Positions 36,257 to 44,011 of a stretch of DNA of 64,000 bases are shown here, one piece after another. Below the pieces are notes generated by a model, which made no database searches, was not told the DNA's origin, and saw only the letters and a list, made by a program, of their open reading frames with translations. Position 1 is the stretch's first letter. Each line of letters begins with the position of its first letter. Origin of the DNA: Chloroflexota bacterium (GTDB taxonomy: Bacteria > Chloroflexota > Anaerolineae > Anaerolineales > Villigracilaceae); assembly GCA_016234485.1 (NCBI GenBank), contig JACRBL010000049.1:17095-81094 (forward strand), written 5' to 3'. The translations under genes and the position numbers were made by a program.

Positions 36257-37452
36257 AAAGAACTGCAAAACAAATCTTGTTAGGCTTGCTTGCCATCATC
36301 AGCTTGCTTCTGCTCTATGCCTACCTCACTTACCCGGCGGAATACGTCAACCGCGTCCTGCGTTGGCGTGATTCGGATGTCTACGACTACCAGAAATTAC
36401 CCGAACACCCGCTTGCGATTTCAGGCTCACCCTTTGAGCTCTCTCTCAATTTGGATGAAGAACACGTTCGGACTCAGTTTGGGCTTGCTTCCGGCATGGA
36501 CGATTTTGACTCCTTCCTGGAGAAGAACCGCACCCAGGCATTTATCGTGATCCATGACGACACTATCCTGTACGAAAGATATTTCAACGGCGCCAGCCGC
36601 GACTCGATTGTCACTTCGTTTTCGATAGCAAAATCGTTTACCTCCGCCCTGATCGGGGTCGCCATCTCCGAAGGTCACATCCACAGCGTGGACGATCCCA
36701 TCACCGATTACCTGCCCGAATTAGAAGACCGCGATCCAGCCTTTGCAAACATCACCATCCGCAACTTATTGATGATGTCGTCGGGAATCAAATACGCCGA
36801 ATTTCCCTTCGTCAACGGCGATGACGCCAAAACCTACTACTATCCCGACCTGCGTCAACTGGCGTTGAATGATACAAAAATCGTTGGTGCGCCGGGTGAA
36901 AAATTCCTTTACAACAATTATCATCCCTTGCTGTTGGGAATGATTCTCGAACGCGCCACAGGTACATCTGTGGCAAACTATTTGCAGGAAAAAATCTGGA
37001 AGCCCATTGGCATGGAATATCCCGGCTCGTGGAGTTTGGATGAAGCCGAGTTTGAAAAAATGGAAAGCGGCATCAACGCCCGCGCCATTGACTTCGCCAA
37101 ATTTGGGCGCTTGTTCCTGAATAACGGAAACTGGAACGGTGATCAGGTGGTTCCAGCGGAATGGGTGGTCGAGTCAACGCAGGCAGATACCTCCGTTGAT
37201 TACACTCATTACTACCCCGATGATTTCATCTTCGCCAACGGACAAGGCTACTACAAATACATGTGGTGGGGCATCCAGCGCGACGAACAGAATCATGATT
37301 TCATGGCGCTCGGCAATCACGGACAATTCATCTACATCTCGCCCCAAAAGAACCTGATCATCCTGCGCTTCGGCGAATCGTACGGAGAAATTACAGGTGC
37401 CGATGGCTGGGTGGATGCGTTCTATAAATTCGCAACCAGTTTTGATGAATAA
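36253..37452 (+). CDS. Secreted serine hydrolase, beta-lactamase class C fold (4)
   Basis: The 399-residue protein has an N-terminal membrane helix (LLGLLAIISLLLLYAYL), the catalytic S124-I-A-K127 (SFSIAKSF), YNN in KFLYNNYHPLLLGM and a late GNHGQF in the position of the third motif. Unlike the other three it has no C-terminal membrane part. It resembles 6-aminohexanoate-dimer hydrolase-like proteins. Overlap with the CPBP gene and close spacing to the methyltransferase suggest one transcript from 34207 to 38082. Confidence 0.9.
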   Translation: MKRTAKQILLGLLAIISLLLLYAYLTYPAEYVNRVLRWRDSDVYDYQKLPEHPLAISGSPFELSLNLDEEHVRTQFGLASGMDDFDSFLEKNRTQAFIVIHDDTILYERYFNGASRDSIVTSFSIAKSFTSALIGVAISEGHIHSVDDPITDYLPELEDRDPAFANITIRNLLMMSSGIKYAEFPFVNGDDAKTYYYPDLRQLALNDTKIVGAPGEKFLYNNYHPLLLGMILERATGTSVANYLQEKIWKPIGMEYPGSWSLDEAEFEKMESGINARAIDFAKFGRLFLNNGNWNGDQVVPAEWVVESTQADTSVDYTHYYPDDFIFANGQGYYKYMWWGIQRDEQNHDFMALGNHGQFIYISPQKNLIILRFGESYGEITGADGWVDAFYKFATSFDE

Positions 37453-37470
37453 AGACAACGGAGGATTTCA

Positions 37471-38082
37471 ATGGAATCACACGCATTGAGCAGATGGCAA
37501 CAGTTTTATCTGGATAATTCAAAGTTGGGTTCCATTCCTCACTCTGCTTGCGCCAATCAAGCCGCAAAGATATTCGCCGAGAGCAACTGCCAGATCATAT
37601 TGGATCTGGGATGCGGCGCTGGTAGGGATTCGATCTGCCTGGCAAACGGCGGGGTAAAAGTTATTGGGTTGGATGCCGCTCGCTCGGGATTAGCGCTTGC
37701 CCAAAAGCGTGTCACGCCCTCCCAAGTCAGGCTATCCTGGGTCGAGTCTGATTCTCGTTTCCTGCCTTTTCCCGATGCCTTGTTCGATGGCGTTTACTGC
37801 TTTGGATTGTTGCATGAATTTGTGAGTCAATCCGCCAGGTCAGACGTGCGCCTGACAATGGATGAAATCAACCGCGTTCTGAAGCCATCGGGAACAGCGA
37901 TTGTAGCGACAGTGGCAGGGGATCCTCAAAAGGGATTGCCGCATGTGCAAAACTTTTCAGAGGAAATGTTTGATACCGTCATTGCCGAATTCCGCTGTGT
38001 CGAGAAGAAGGTGTATGACGATTTAGGCTGCACGGGCAGGCCGGATTATAGGGTATGGTTTGGGCATTTGGCCAAGAAATAA
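37471..38082 (+). CDS. Class I SAM-dependent methyltransferase
   Basis: The 203-residue protein has motif I in ILDLGCGAGRDSICLA, the acidic end of strand 2 in VIGLDAA and the post-motif YCFGLLHEF, with the INRVLKPSG stretch typical of methyltransferase domain 11/25. GGAGG precedes the ATG. Substrate unknown. It is the last gene of the accessory run before the decayed region. Confidence 0.88.
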   Translation: MESHALSRWQQFYLDNSKLGSIPHSACANQAAKIFAESNCQIILDLGCGAGRDSICLANGGVKVIGLDAARSGLALAQKRVTPSQVRLSWVESDSRFLPFPDALFDGVYCFGLLHEFVSQSARSDVRLTMDEINRVLKPSGTAIVATVAGDPQKGLPHVQNFSEEMFDTVIAEFRCVEKKVYDDLGCTGRPDYRVWFGHLAKK

Positions 38083-38147
38083 GCAGGGAGAAATATTCTT
38101 GATTACTTTAGATATAATCGCTTTCGATGCCGACGATTTACTTATTG

Positions 38148-38199
38148 AATTTTGAGAAAAGAAAGTTACATTTTAGCCAAAATTATGAATGAAAACGAC
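38148..38199. repeat. Intergenic element shared with 16866-16918 (copy 2)
   Basis: TTTTGAGAAAAGAAAGTTAC, then CATTTTAGCC, AAAAT and GAAAA keep the spacing seen at 16866-16918. It is followed by a possible 39-residue frame. The 38083-38344 gap holds little else apart from a TATAAT at 38113-38118. Confidence 0.5.
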
Positions 38200-38308
38200 A
38201 CGTAGCAAATCTACCGATAACAAAGGCACAAAACAGCCAATTCTCGGCGTCTTTAAGTTGCAAGTTGATAACCAGTCAGATTTTGACAAATTCCTCGAGC
38301 TGTCTTGA
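38189..38308 (+). CDS. Small hypothetical protein or remnant
   Basis: ATG 38189 opens 39 codons (MKTTRSKSTDNKGTKQPIL, then VFKLQVDNQSDFDKFLELS) and stops at 38306. The composition looks coding, but no ribosome site is clear and no family is recognised. It may be the N-terminus of a broken gene. Confidence 0.35.
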   Translation: MKTTRSKSTDNKGTKQPILGVFKLQVDNQSDFDKFLELS

Positions 38309-38344
38309 AATAAGCCTTCAAAATCATCCTTTTCCTGGACATAG

Positions 38345-38854
38345 AACACGAAAAATAAGTACGATTGTGTCCATCCCTGTCCCTGCGGCTATTACGGCGA
38401 CACGATGAAGCCCTGCACCTGCGCGCCCGCCGTGGTGACGAAATATCAAAAAAGAATCTCAGGCCCGTTGCTGGATCGCATTGACATCCACATCGAAGTC
38501 CCGCGCGTGGATTATCAAAAACTTAGCAGTGACCGACTCGGAGAATCGTCGGCGGAGATTCGGCAGAGGGTGGAGAATGCCCGCCAGGTTCAGCGTGAAC
38601 GATTTGCGGAGTCGTCTGCCATCGCCTGCAACGCGGACATGCGAATCGCGGAAGTCCGCAAGTTTTGCAAATTGGACGAGACCAGCGAGTCGCTCATGCG
38701 CTCGGCCATGAATCAGATGAATTTATCGGCGCGGGCGTATCATCGCATTTTGAAACTGGCGCGCACGATCGCAGATTTGGGCGGAAGCGAAACCATCCAG
38801 CCGCCGCATTTGGCGGATGCGTTGCAGTACAGGCCGAAGTTGATGGTGAGTTGA
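38345..38854 (+). pseudogene. C-terminal fragment of a ComM/YifB Mg-chelatase-like protein (copy 2)
   Basis: The frame is open from 38345 and reads HPCPCGYYGDTMKPCTCAP, then RISGPLLDRIDIHIEVPRV, GESSAEIRQRVENARQVQ and LSARAYHRILKLARTIADLG. The natural ComM C-terminal domain is better kept here than in copy 1. The AAA+ core and N-terminal domain are absent, so it cannot act as a helicase. Where translation could start is unclear (ATG 38405 is internal to the domain). Copy 1 starts at nearly the same residue of the family, so both may come from one truncated ancestor. Confidence 0.8.
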
Positions 38855-38866
38855 GAACGCCAGGCG

Positions 38867-40555
38867 TTATGGGTGATTTTTTACCATCAAGCGAATGACG
38901 CTGTTTCTGCGCGGGGAGATTTCAATAAAAAACGGAATTTTCTTGCGCAGGAATTGGCTCCTCCATCTCGCTAAACAATCCGCATCTTTCCGCGCGGACG
39001 ATGGGCAGGATACTCGCCTCAATCGTTGCCATCTGGGACTCATCGCTGGCATTGAAGAGAGTGAGAAGAATCGCTTCGGATTCCGCACGCAAGTTGAGGG
39101 TGAGGATGGGCGGCTGTGGGAGGCGAAGTAATTCCCCGGAAGCAGGGAGGTGTTCTGTAGCGGCAGGCTCGCCGAGATGTTGCACGAGCGGACGCGCGTG
39201 CTCGGTTTCGGAAGCAAACCGATAGGCGCGTGATTCGTCGAAGTCGCCCACGTAGGGCAGGATGGCATACCGTGCGGTGACTGTCCCAGGCTGTGCTCCA
39301 GGGAAGTTCGTCTCCCAATAATTGTTCGTGACCCAACCGAGGAACATGGCGCGTTCGAGCGTGATGTCTTGTTGATTATGGGCGAAGTGGAAGTCGCCGA
39401 GTTGCGCCATCGGGTTTTCGGGCGTGGCGATGGTGACGCCGCGCTCGCCGTTGTTGAAGTCCACCCAGCCTTGCACGGTGAAATAATCTCGGCAGGAACC
39501 CGCGAGTTGATCGAGGTGCGGGAGGACGGGCATTCCGCCGATGTCGAAGCGCGCTTGTGCGTTGGGAGTGTTGAACGGGAAGAGCAGGTACGTGGCTTCG
39601 GGATGAATCGTGGCGCCCATCTGCCACTCGGATTGGAATTCAATCGCGTCGCCGTTATCGGGGATGAAGGTGCGCTGGTAAATCTTGCCGATGTGCGCGT
39701 GTTCAAGCGTTTGCTCGACGATGACAGTGAATGGCAGGCGATAGACTTTATGCAAAAGGACTTTATTTGGAGCAGTGCGATTGGCTTGCCAGTCTGGATG
39801 CCAGCCGCGCGGCGTGGCGGTGTCCGCGATCCAGTTGACCAGGCAGAGTTGCTTGCGCGGTTCGGGCGCGTCGTGGTCGGCGACTTCCTCGTGGACAAAT
39901 CCGTGCAGGGAATGTTCCGCCGATGAGTCAATCCATTCATGGTTGAGTTGTTTATCGAATAATGATGTTGCGCCGTCTTTTTGTGTATCGAAGGTAATGC
40001 GATGGCGCCCGTTCTAGATGATGGTGTCATCGCTCTCGATGGCTTCACTCATGCTGGTCAGCGACTCCCAGTTGACGACCGCGTATCCAAACGCAGGGAC
40101 GGTCATCGGTTTGAGTTGCCAACCCATCCCGCCGTGGAAGCCCGTTTCGGCGCGCCCCGCCCAGAAGTCGGTGGGATGCGCCATGCGTCCGATGAAGTGG
40201 CGGCTGGAGGAGGAGTCGTCGGGCAGGCCGCGCGGGATGAGGACATTTTTCGGGATGGATCCGCTGATGACGCGTTCCCACGGAAGCGGGTTGAAGATCA
40301 GCAGATTGCTCGGATCGTCCGCGAGACGAGGCGCGCGAAATCCGCGAGGGCGTCGCGTTCGAGCAGGAGACTCAACGAACGCGCCGTGTAGGCGAGATTC
40401 TTTTTGTGATTGTCCATCGCCAGCGAGAGCGCGGTCTTGACCCCACCGTCCGCGCCCGCGTAAAAAACGTCGCGCTGAACTAAGTCCGCGCTTTGGGCGG
40501 GCGCGCAAGCAGAGATCAATAGCAAGATGACGAGCAGAGGCAGAATTTTTTTCAT
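38867..40555 (-). pseudogene. Broken GH38-like (alpha-mannosidase) gene fused to a lipoprotein leader
   Basis: Starting at ATG 40555 (GGAG upstream), the frame begins MKKILPLLVILLLISACAP with a lipobox, then DVFYAGADGGVKTALSLAMD and YTARSLSLLLERDALADFARL. A frameshift near 40325 leads to NLLIFNPLPWERVISGS, the entry to the GH38 C-terminal beta domain. An amber TAG at 40014-40016 interrupts the same frame between DDTII and NGRHRITFDTQKDGATS. A second frameshift near 38925 in an A6 run separates QENSVF from FIEISPRRNSVIRLMVKNHP. The catalytic N-terminal part of GH38 is missing. The leader may come from an ABC sugar-binding lipoprotein. Some lesions could be assembly errors, but the missing catalytic domain could not. 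Confidence 0.75.
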
Positions 40556-40604
40556 GTTGTCTCCAATCACAGGCAGAGGCGTATCAACGCTTTTCTCAGG
40601 TAAT

Positions 40605-40964
40605 TTACGCAACGCTATCGCTAATATCAAACTTGATCTTCCCAATGTCGCTCGTCGTCGCGGTGACGGTGATCTTCTGAGCGCCAGCCGCGAGTTGGTC
40701 TCCCGCGACCGCGACTTTCAGCGGTACGCCCATCCGCACAGGGACGGGGTTGTTTCGCGAAAGTTCCGGGCCGTTGACAGTTCGGTCGGCAGTGATCAGG
40801 GCGACAGATTCTCCTTCGTAGTTCATCGCGCCCGCCGTGATGGGACCAATCCCGATTAGCATGGTTGAGTCGATAATGTTTTTCAGTGAGAACTCAAATC
40901 CCGAATCGGTATTCTTGAGCGAGCCTTTGACGTAGAGTTTGGCAAGCAGGAAAGAGGGAATCAT
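40605..40964 (-). CDS. Small conserved hypothetical protein
   Basis: The 119-residue product begins MIPSFLLAKLYVKGSLKNTD and contains GFEFSLKNIIDSTMLIGIGP and KITVTATTSDIGKIKFDIS. AAGGAG lies before the ATG and the coding pattern is good, so it seems intact. It has no signal peptide and a beta-rich look. I recall no function. It lies between fragments of GH38 and GH4 genes, so it may have belonged to their glycosidase locus. Confidence 0.65.
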   Translation of the reverse strand: MIPSFLLAKLYVKGSLKNTDSGFEFSLKNIIDSTMLIGIGPITAGAMNYEGESVALITADRTVNGPELSRNNPVPVRMGVPLKVAVAGDQLAAGAQKITVTATTSDIGKIKFDISDSVA

Positions 40965-41065
40965 TGGTCTCCTTGAGAGCCCTCACAGGTCTTGGAGACC
41001 TGTGAGGGCTGATGTTTAAATCTTGAACTGCTACCCCCCGCGCCGATGAAAGCAATTTTTGTCAT
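40961..41065 (-). pseudogene. N-terminal stub of a GH4-type glycosidase
   Basis: From ATG 41065 the frame reads MTKIAFIGAGGSSSRFKHQP, whose first eleven residues are the Rossmann start of GH4 alpha-galactosidase/6-phospho-glucosidase enzymes (MKIAFIGAGS). It then runs into the palindrome at 40978-41010 and stops at 40961, overlapping the next start as ATGA. The rest of GH4, about 420 residues, is missing. Confidence 0.55.
40978..41010. repeat. Intergenic palindrome (AGCCCTCACAGGTCT arms)
   Basis: Perfect 15-bp arms, AGCCCTCACAGGTCT and AGACCTGTGAGGGCT, surround TGG. It shares CCTCACAGGT/ACCTGTGAGG with 56545-56577. It sits at the break point of the GH4 stub. Confidence 0.85.
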
Positions 41066-41076
41066 GGAGGCTCTTT

Positions 41077-41706
41077 TTAGCCGAGCATTTTTTTGTGGAT
41101 GGGAACGCGCACAAATTGTTGAAGCGCGGCGATCAACATATCTTTTGCTGGAGTCGTTTGCATCAATCGGCTGGGAAGTTGCCCCTGAATCATCAGCAGA
41201 ACCAATCCGTGAAGTAGACCCCAAATGCTGACCGCCTGTAATTCGGAGTTGACGTCTTCACCGCTTAACACGCCCGCGCTTCGACAGCGCTCGATGATAT
41301 TCCTCAGCGCCTGCATGTTGCGCTGTGAATATTCGAGAAATTCTGGATGACTATGTTCATCCTGAATCGCGCCCGAGAACGTGATTTTGTAATGGTCGGG
41401 CGACTCCAATCCGAACTGCATGTACGCCCACGCGCCGATGAGGAATTGGCGCAAGGGATCGTCGGCATGGCGCGCTCGGATCGCTTCGAATTGTTCGAAG
41501 ATTTTTTTATGCCCATCCGAAGCGATGGCGGCGATTAAATTCTGTTTATCCGCAAAATGAGCATAGGGCGCGGCATGACTGACCCCTGCCTTGCGCGCCG
41601 CCTTGCGCAGACTCAAACCGCTGACGCCCTCCTCCGCCAGAATCTCGATCCCCGCCTGAATGAGCGCGTTCTTCAAATCTCCGTGATGGTAGGTTTTTCG
41701 TGGCAT
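41077..41706 (-). CDS. TetR/AcrR-family transcriptional regulator
   Basis: The 209-residue protein has the N-terminal TetR HTH: LIQAGIEILAEEGVSGLSLR, then KAARKAGVSHAAPYAHFADKQNLIAAIA. The ligand-binding C-terminal part is of the WHG/TetR_C_13 type. It is transcribed away from the aldolase operon at 41788, and a 21-bp perfect palindrome lies in the 81-bp gap. It is very likely the repressor of that operon and of itself, released by a sugar or intermediate. Confidence 0.92.
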   Translation of the reverse strand: MPRKTYHHGDLKNALIQAGIEILAEEGVSGLSLRKAARKAGVSHAAPYAHFADKQNLIAAIASDGHKKIFEQFEAIRARHADDPLRQFLIGAWAYMQFGLESPDHYKITFSGAIQDEHSHPEFLEYSQRNMQALRNIIERCRSAGVLSGEDVNSELQAVSIWGLLHGLVLLMIQGQLPSRLMQTTPAKDMLIAALQQFVRVPIHKKMLG

Positions 41707-41724
41707 GTCGAATTTCTTGGCACA

Positions 41725-41745
41725 AATCTTGACGACGTCAAGATT
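41725..41745. promoter_or_regulatory. Probable TetR operator (21-bp palindrome)
   Basis: Perfect 10-bp arms, AATCTTGACG and CGTCAAGATT, flank a central A. It overlaps the -35 box of the aldolase promoter, so repressor binding would block RNA polymerase. Confidence 0.85.
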
Positions 41746-41757
41746 CTAGCATACAAT
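41729..41757 (+). promoter_or_regulatory. Sigma-70-type promoter of the aldolase operon
   Basis: TTGACG (41729-41734) and TACAAT (41752-41757) are separated by 17 bp. The gene starts 31 bp further on. Confidence 0.8.
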
Positions 41758-41787
41758 CTTTACAGTGTCTAGTTAGAAGAGGCTTTC

Positions 41788-42474
41788 ATGGAAACTTTCG
41801 ACGCATACAAAAAACAGGTTGTGGATACAGCCCAAAGTTTGACCCGCAAGGGATACCTGATGGCGACGGGAGGCAATCTCTCCGTGCGATTGCCGGGAGG
41901 AAATGCATTCGCCATCACCCCCTCCAACTTCGATTACTTCAAAATGACCCTGCAGGATGTCTGCGTTCTCGACTTCAACTTGAACGTGCTCGAAGGCGCG
42001 CTCAAACCGTCAGTGGAGAGCGCCATGCACGCGGCCATTTACCAAGCGCGCGCGGACGTGAACGCGGTGGTGCATACCCATCAGGTTTACGCCTCCGCGC
42101 TGGCGCTGATTAACTCCCCCATCCCGACTCTGTTCGATGAGCAGGCGCGCTTCCTCGGGCGGGCAGTGGACATCATCCCCTACGCACCCTCTGGGACAAA
42201 TTTTCTAGCGAAGACCATCGCGAAGCACGTCAAGAATCACAACAACGCCTTCATCATGAAAAACCACGGGGCGCTGATTTTCGGTCACGATATGGAACGC
42301 GCCGAGCACAACGTGGAAATTCTGGAGAAGAGCTCGCTGGCCTATCTGCTGGCATTGTGCAGTGACAAGCCCATCAGTAAAATTCCGTTGGCCGTGAGAG
42401 AGATCGCGTTTGCGAAACTCCGCAAGGATCAAAAGAAAGTGGAGCAGGGGATTATGGAGACGGGAGGAGAGTAA
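41788..42474 (+). CDS. Class II aldolase/adducin family protein (fuculose/ribulose-phosphate aldolase-like)
   Basis: The 228-residue protein has the zinc-site residues in VVHTHQVYASAL (HxH) and MKNHGALIFG, and the catalytic-acid region in PSVESAMHAAIY. The glycine-rich start MATGGNLSVRLPGG binds phosphate. It is in the family of FucA, AraD and MtnB. Zinc-dependent cleavage or epimerisation of a phosphorylated sugar is expected. It is the first gene of an operon with a FGGY sugar kinase, which would supply the phosphorylated substrate. Confidence 0.9.
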   Translation: METFDAYKKQVVDTAQSLTRKGYLMATGGNLSVRLPGGNAFAITPSNFDYFKMTLQDVCVLDFNLNVLEGALKPSVESAMHAAIYQARADVNAVVHTHQVYASALALINSPIPTLFDEQARFLGRAVDIIPYAPSGTNFLAKTIAKHVKNHNNAFIMKNHGALIFGHDMERAEHNVEILEKSSLAYLLALCSDKPISKIPLAVREIAFAKLRKDQKKVEQGIMETGGE

Positions 42475-42476
42475 AC

Positions 42477-43922
42477 ATGACCGCGCAACAATATGCCATT
42501 TCCGAATACCCAAACGTGGACGAGGTCTACGCCAAACTCAACACGCTGGTTAGCCAGCCCATGCGTCCCGTGCGGCGCGACAAAATGCAGGAATACCTCA
42601 ACTACTTCGACACGCGCTGTGTCCGCTCAAAGGAATTGACCGACGAGGCGAAGAAAATCATCCCCGGCGGCGTTCAGCATAACCTGGCGTTCAACTATCC
42701 CTTTCCCATCGCCATCGAAAAAGCAGACGGCGCGCACCTTTGGGACGCGGACGGTAATCGTTACATTGACTTCCTCCAGGCTGGAGGTCCCACCGTGCTG
42801 GGAAGCAACTACGCGCCCGTGCGCGAAAAAGTGATGGAGATGTTGCAGACCTGCGGCCCGGTGACGGGTCTCTTTCACGAATACGAATTGAAACTGGCGC
42901 AACTCATCCAGCGCTTCATGCCCTCGATTGAAATGTTCCGCATGTTGGGCTCGGGGACGGAGGGCGTGATGGCCGCGATCCGCGCGGCGCGCGCCTTCAC
43001 GAAGAAAAAGCGCGTCATCAAGGTGGGTGGCGCGTATCACGGCTGGAGCGACCAGATGGTCTACGGACTGCACATCCCAGGCACAGGTCGGCTCGAAGCA
43101 AAAGGGATTCCGCGTGGCGCGAATCGGACGACCGAGGAGTTCTACCCAAATAGCCTCGCGGCGCTGAAACGCCATTTGGCAGTCAACCGCCTCAGGGGTG
43201 GAACCGCCGCGGTCATCGTCGAGCCGCTCGGACCCGAGTCGGGGACGCGGCCAGTCCCGTTTGACTTCAATCGAAAAGTCCGCGAGTTGTGCGACGAGTT
43301 TGGTGCGCTACTCATATTCGATGAAGTCGTCACTGGATTTCGCGTTGGGTTGGGCGGCGCGCAGGGATACTTTGGAGTCAAGCCCGACCTGACCGTGTTT
43401 GGCAAATGCGTGACGGGCGGATACCCCATGGCGGGCGGAGTCGGCGGGCGGCGCGACGTAATCCTGACCTTCGCGGCGGGACTCGGCGGCACGGGCGAAC
43501 GCGCCTACATTGGGGGGACGCTCTCGGCCAATCCGCTTTCGTGCGCGGCGGGTTATCATGCCCTGCTCGAAATGGAGCGGACAAACGCGCCTGTCATCGC
43601 GGGGCGCGCGGGCGATAGGCTCACAAAAGGTTTACAAGCCATCATCGAAAAATATGGTTTATCCTTCGTGGCATACAATCAAGGTTCGATTGTTCATCTC
43701 GAAACCTCGGGAACGATGTTGCTCGATTTCAAAAATCCGTTGCGCCTGCTGAAGGAACTCAAACCGCGCAAGCACATGATGGAAGAAATGGGCGCGGCCT
43801 ACATGGCGATTGGACTGGTCACGTTGGCTGGCTCGCGCATGTACACGTCCATGGCGGATACGGACGAGGTCATTGACGAGGCGTTGGCTAAATTCGAAAC
43901 CGTTTTGTCAGCCTGTGTTTAA
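42477..43922 (+). CDS. Class III PLP aminotransferase (GSA-aminomutase-like)
   Basis: The 481-residue protein has the fold-type I layout with LIFDEVVTGFRVG (PLP-pyridine Asp) and VFGKCVTGGYPMAGGVGG, whose Lys would bind PLP. ALRKHL-like GTEGVMAAIRAARAF precedes. The N-terminal 65 residues extend beyond the standard family. It resembles glutamate-1-semialdehyde aminomutases and other omega-aminotransferases but is not in a heme locus. It begins two bases after the aldolase, so it probably transaminates a sugar-derived aldehyde or ketone made by that enzyme. Confidence 0.88.
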   Translation: MTAQQYAISEYPNVDEVYAKLNTLVSQPMRPVRRDKMQEYLNYFDTRCVRSKELTDEAKKIIPGGVQHNLAFNYPFPIAIEKADGAHLWDADGNRYIDFLQAGGPTVLGSNYAPVREKVMEMLQTCGPVTGLFHEYELKLAQLIQRFMPSIEMFRMLGSGTEGVMAAIRAARAFTKKKRVIKVGGAYHGWSDQMVYGLHIPGTGRLEAKGIPRGANRTTEEFYPNSLAALKRHLAVNRLRGGTAAVIVEPLGPESGTRPVPFDFNRKVRELCDEFGALLIFDEVVTGFRVGLGGAQGYFGVKPDLTVFGKCVTGGYPMAGGVGGRRDVILTFAAGLGGTGERAYIGGTLSANPLSCAAGYHALLEMERTNAPVIAGRAGDRLTKGLQAIIEKYGLSFVAYNQGSIVHLETSGTMLLDFKNPLRLLKELKPRKHMMEEMGAAYMAIGLVTLAGSRMYTSMADTDEVIDEALAKFETVLSACV

Positions 43923-43937
43923 GCAGGTGATTGACCT

Positions 43938-43999
43938 AACCCCCGCCGCCTGCGGCGTCACCCCCTTCCCTACTAGGGAAGGGGGACGGGGGGATAGGT
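43938..43999. repeat. GC-rich palindromic intergenic element
   Basis: CCCCCTTCCCTA and TAGGGAAGGGGG pair around one C. The flanks are C-rich and G-rich, of the same style as the insert in the GH31 gene. It fills the gap between the aminotransferase and MFS genes. Confidence 0.7.
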
Positions 44000-44011
44000 A
44001 AGTGGAGCGCC

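Noticed and set aside
42477-43922. Glutamate-1-semialdehyde aminomutase (hemL) for heme synthesis
   Set aside because: The family is right, but the N-terminal extension and the sugar-operon context argue against a tetrapyrrole role.
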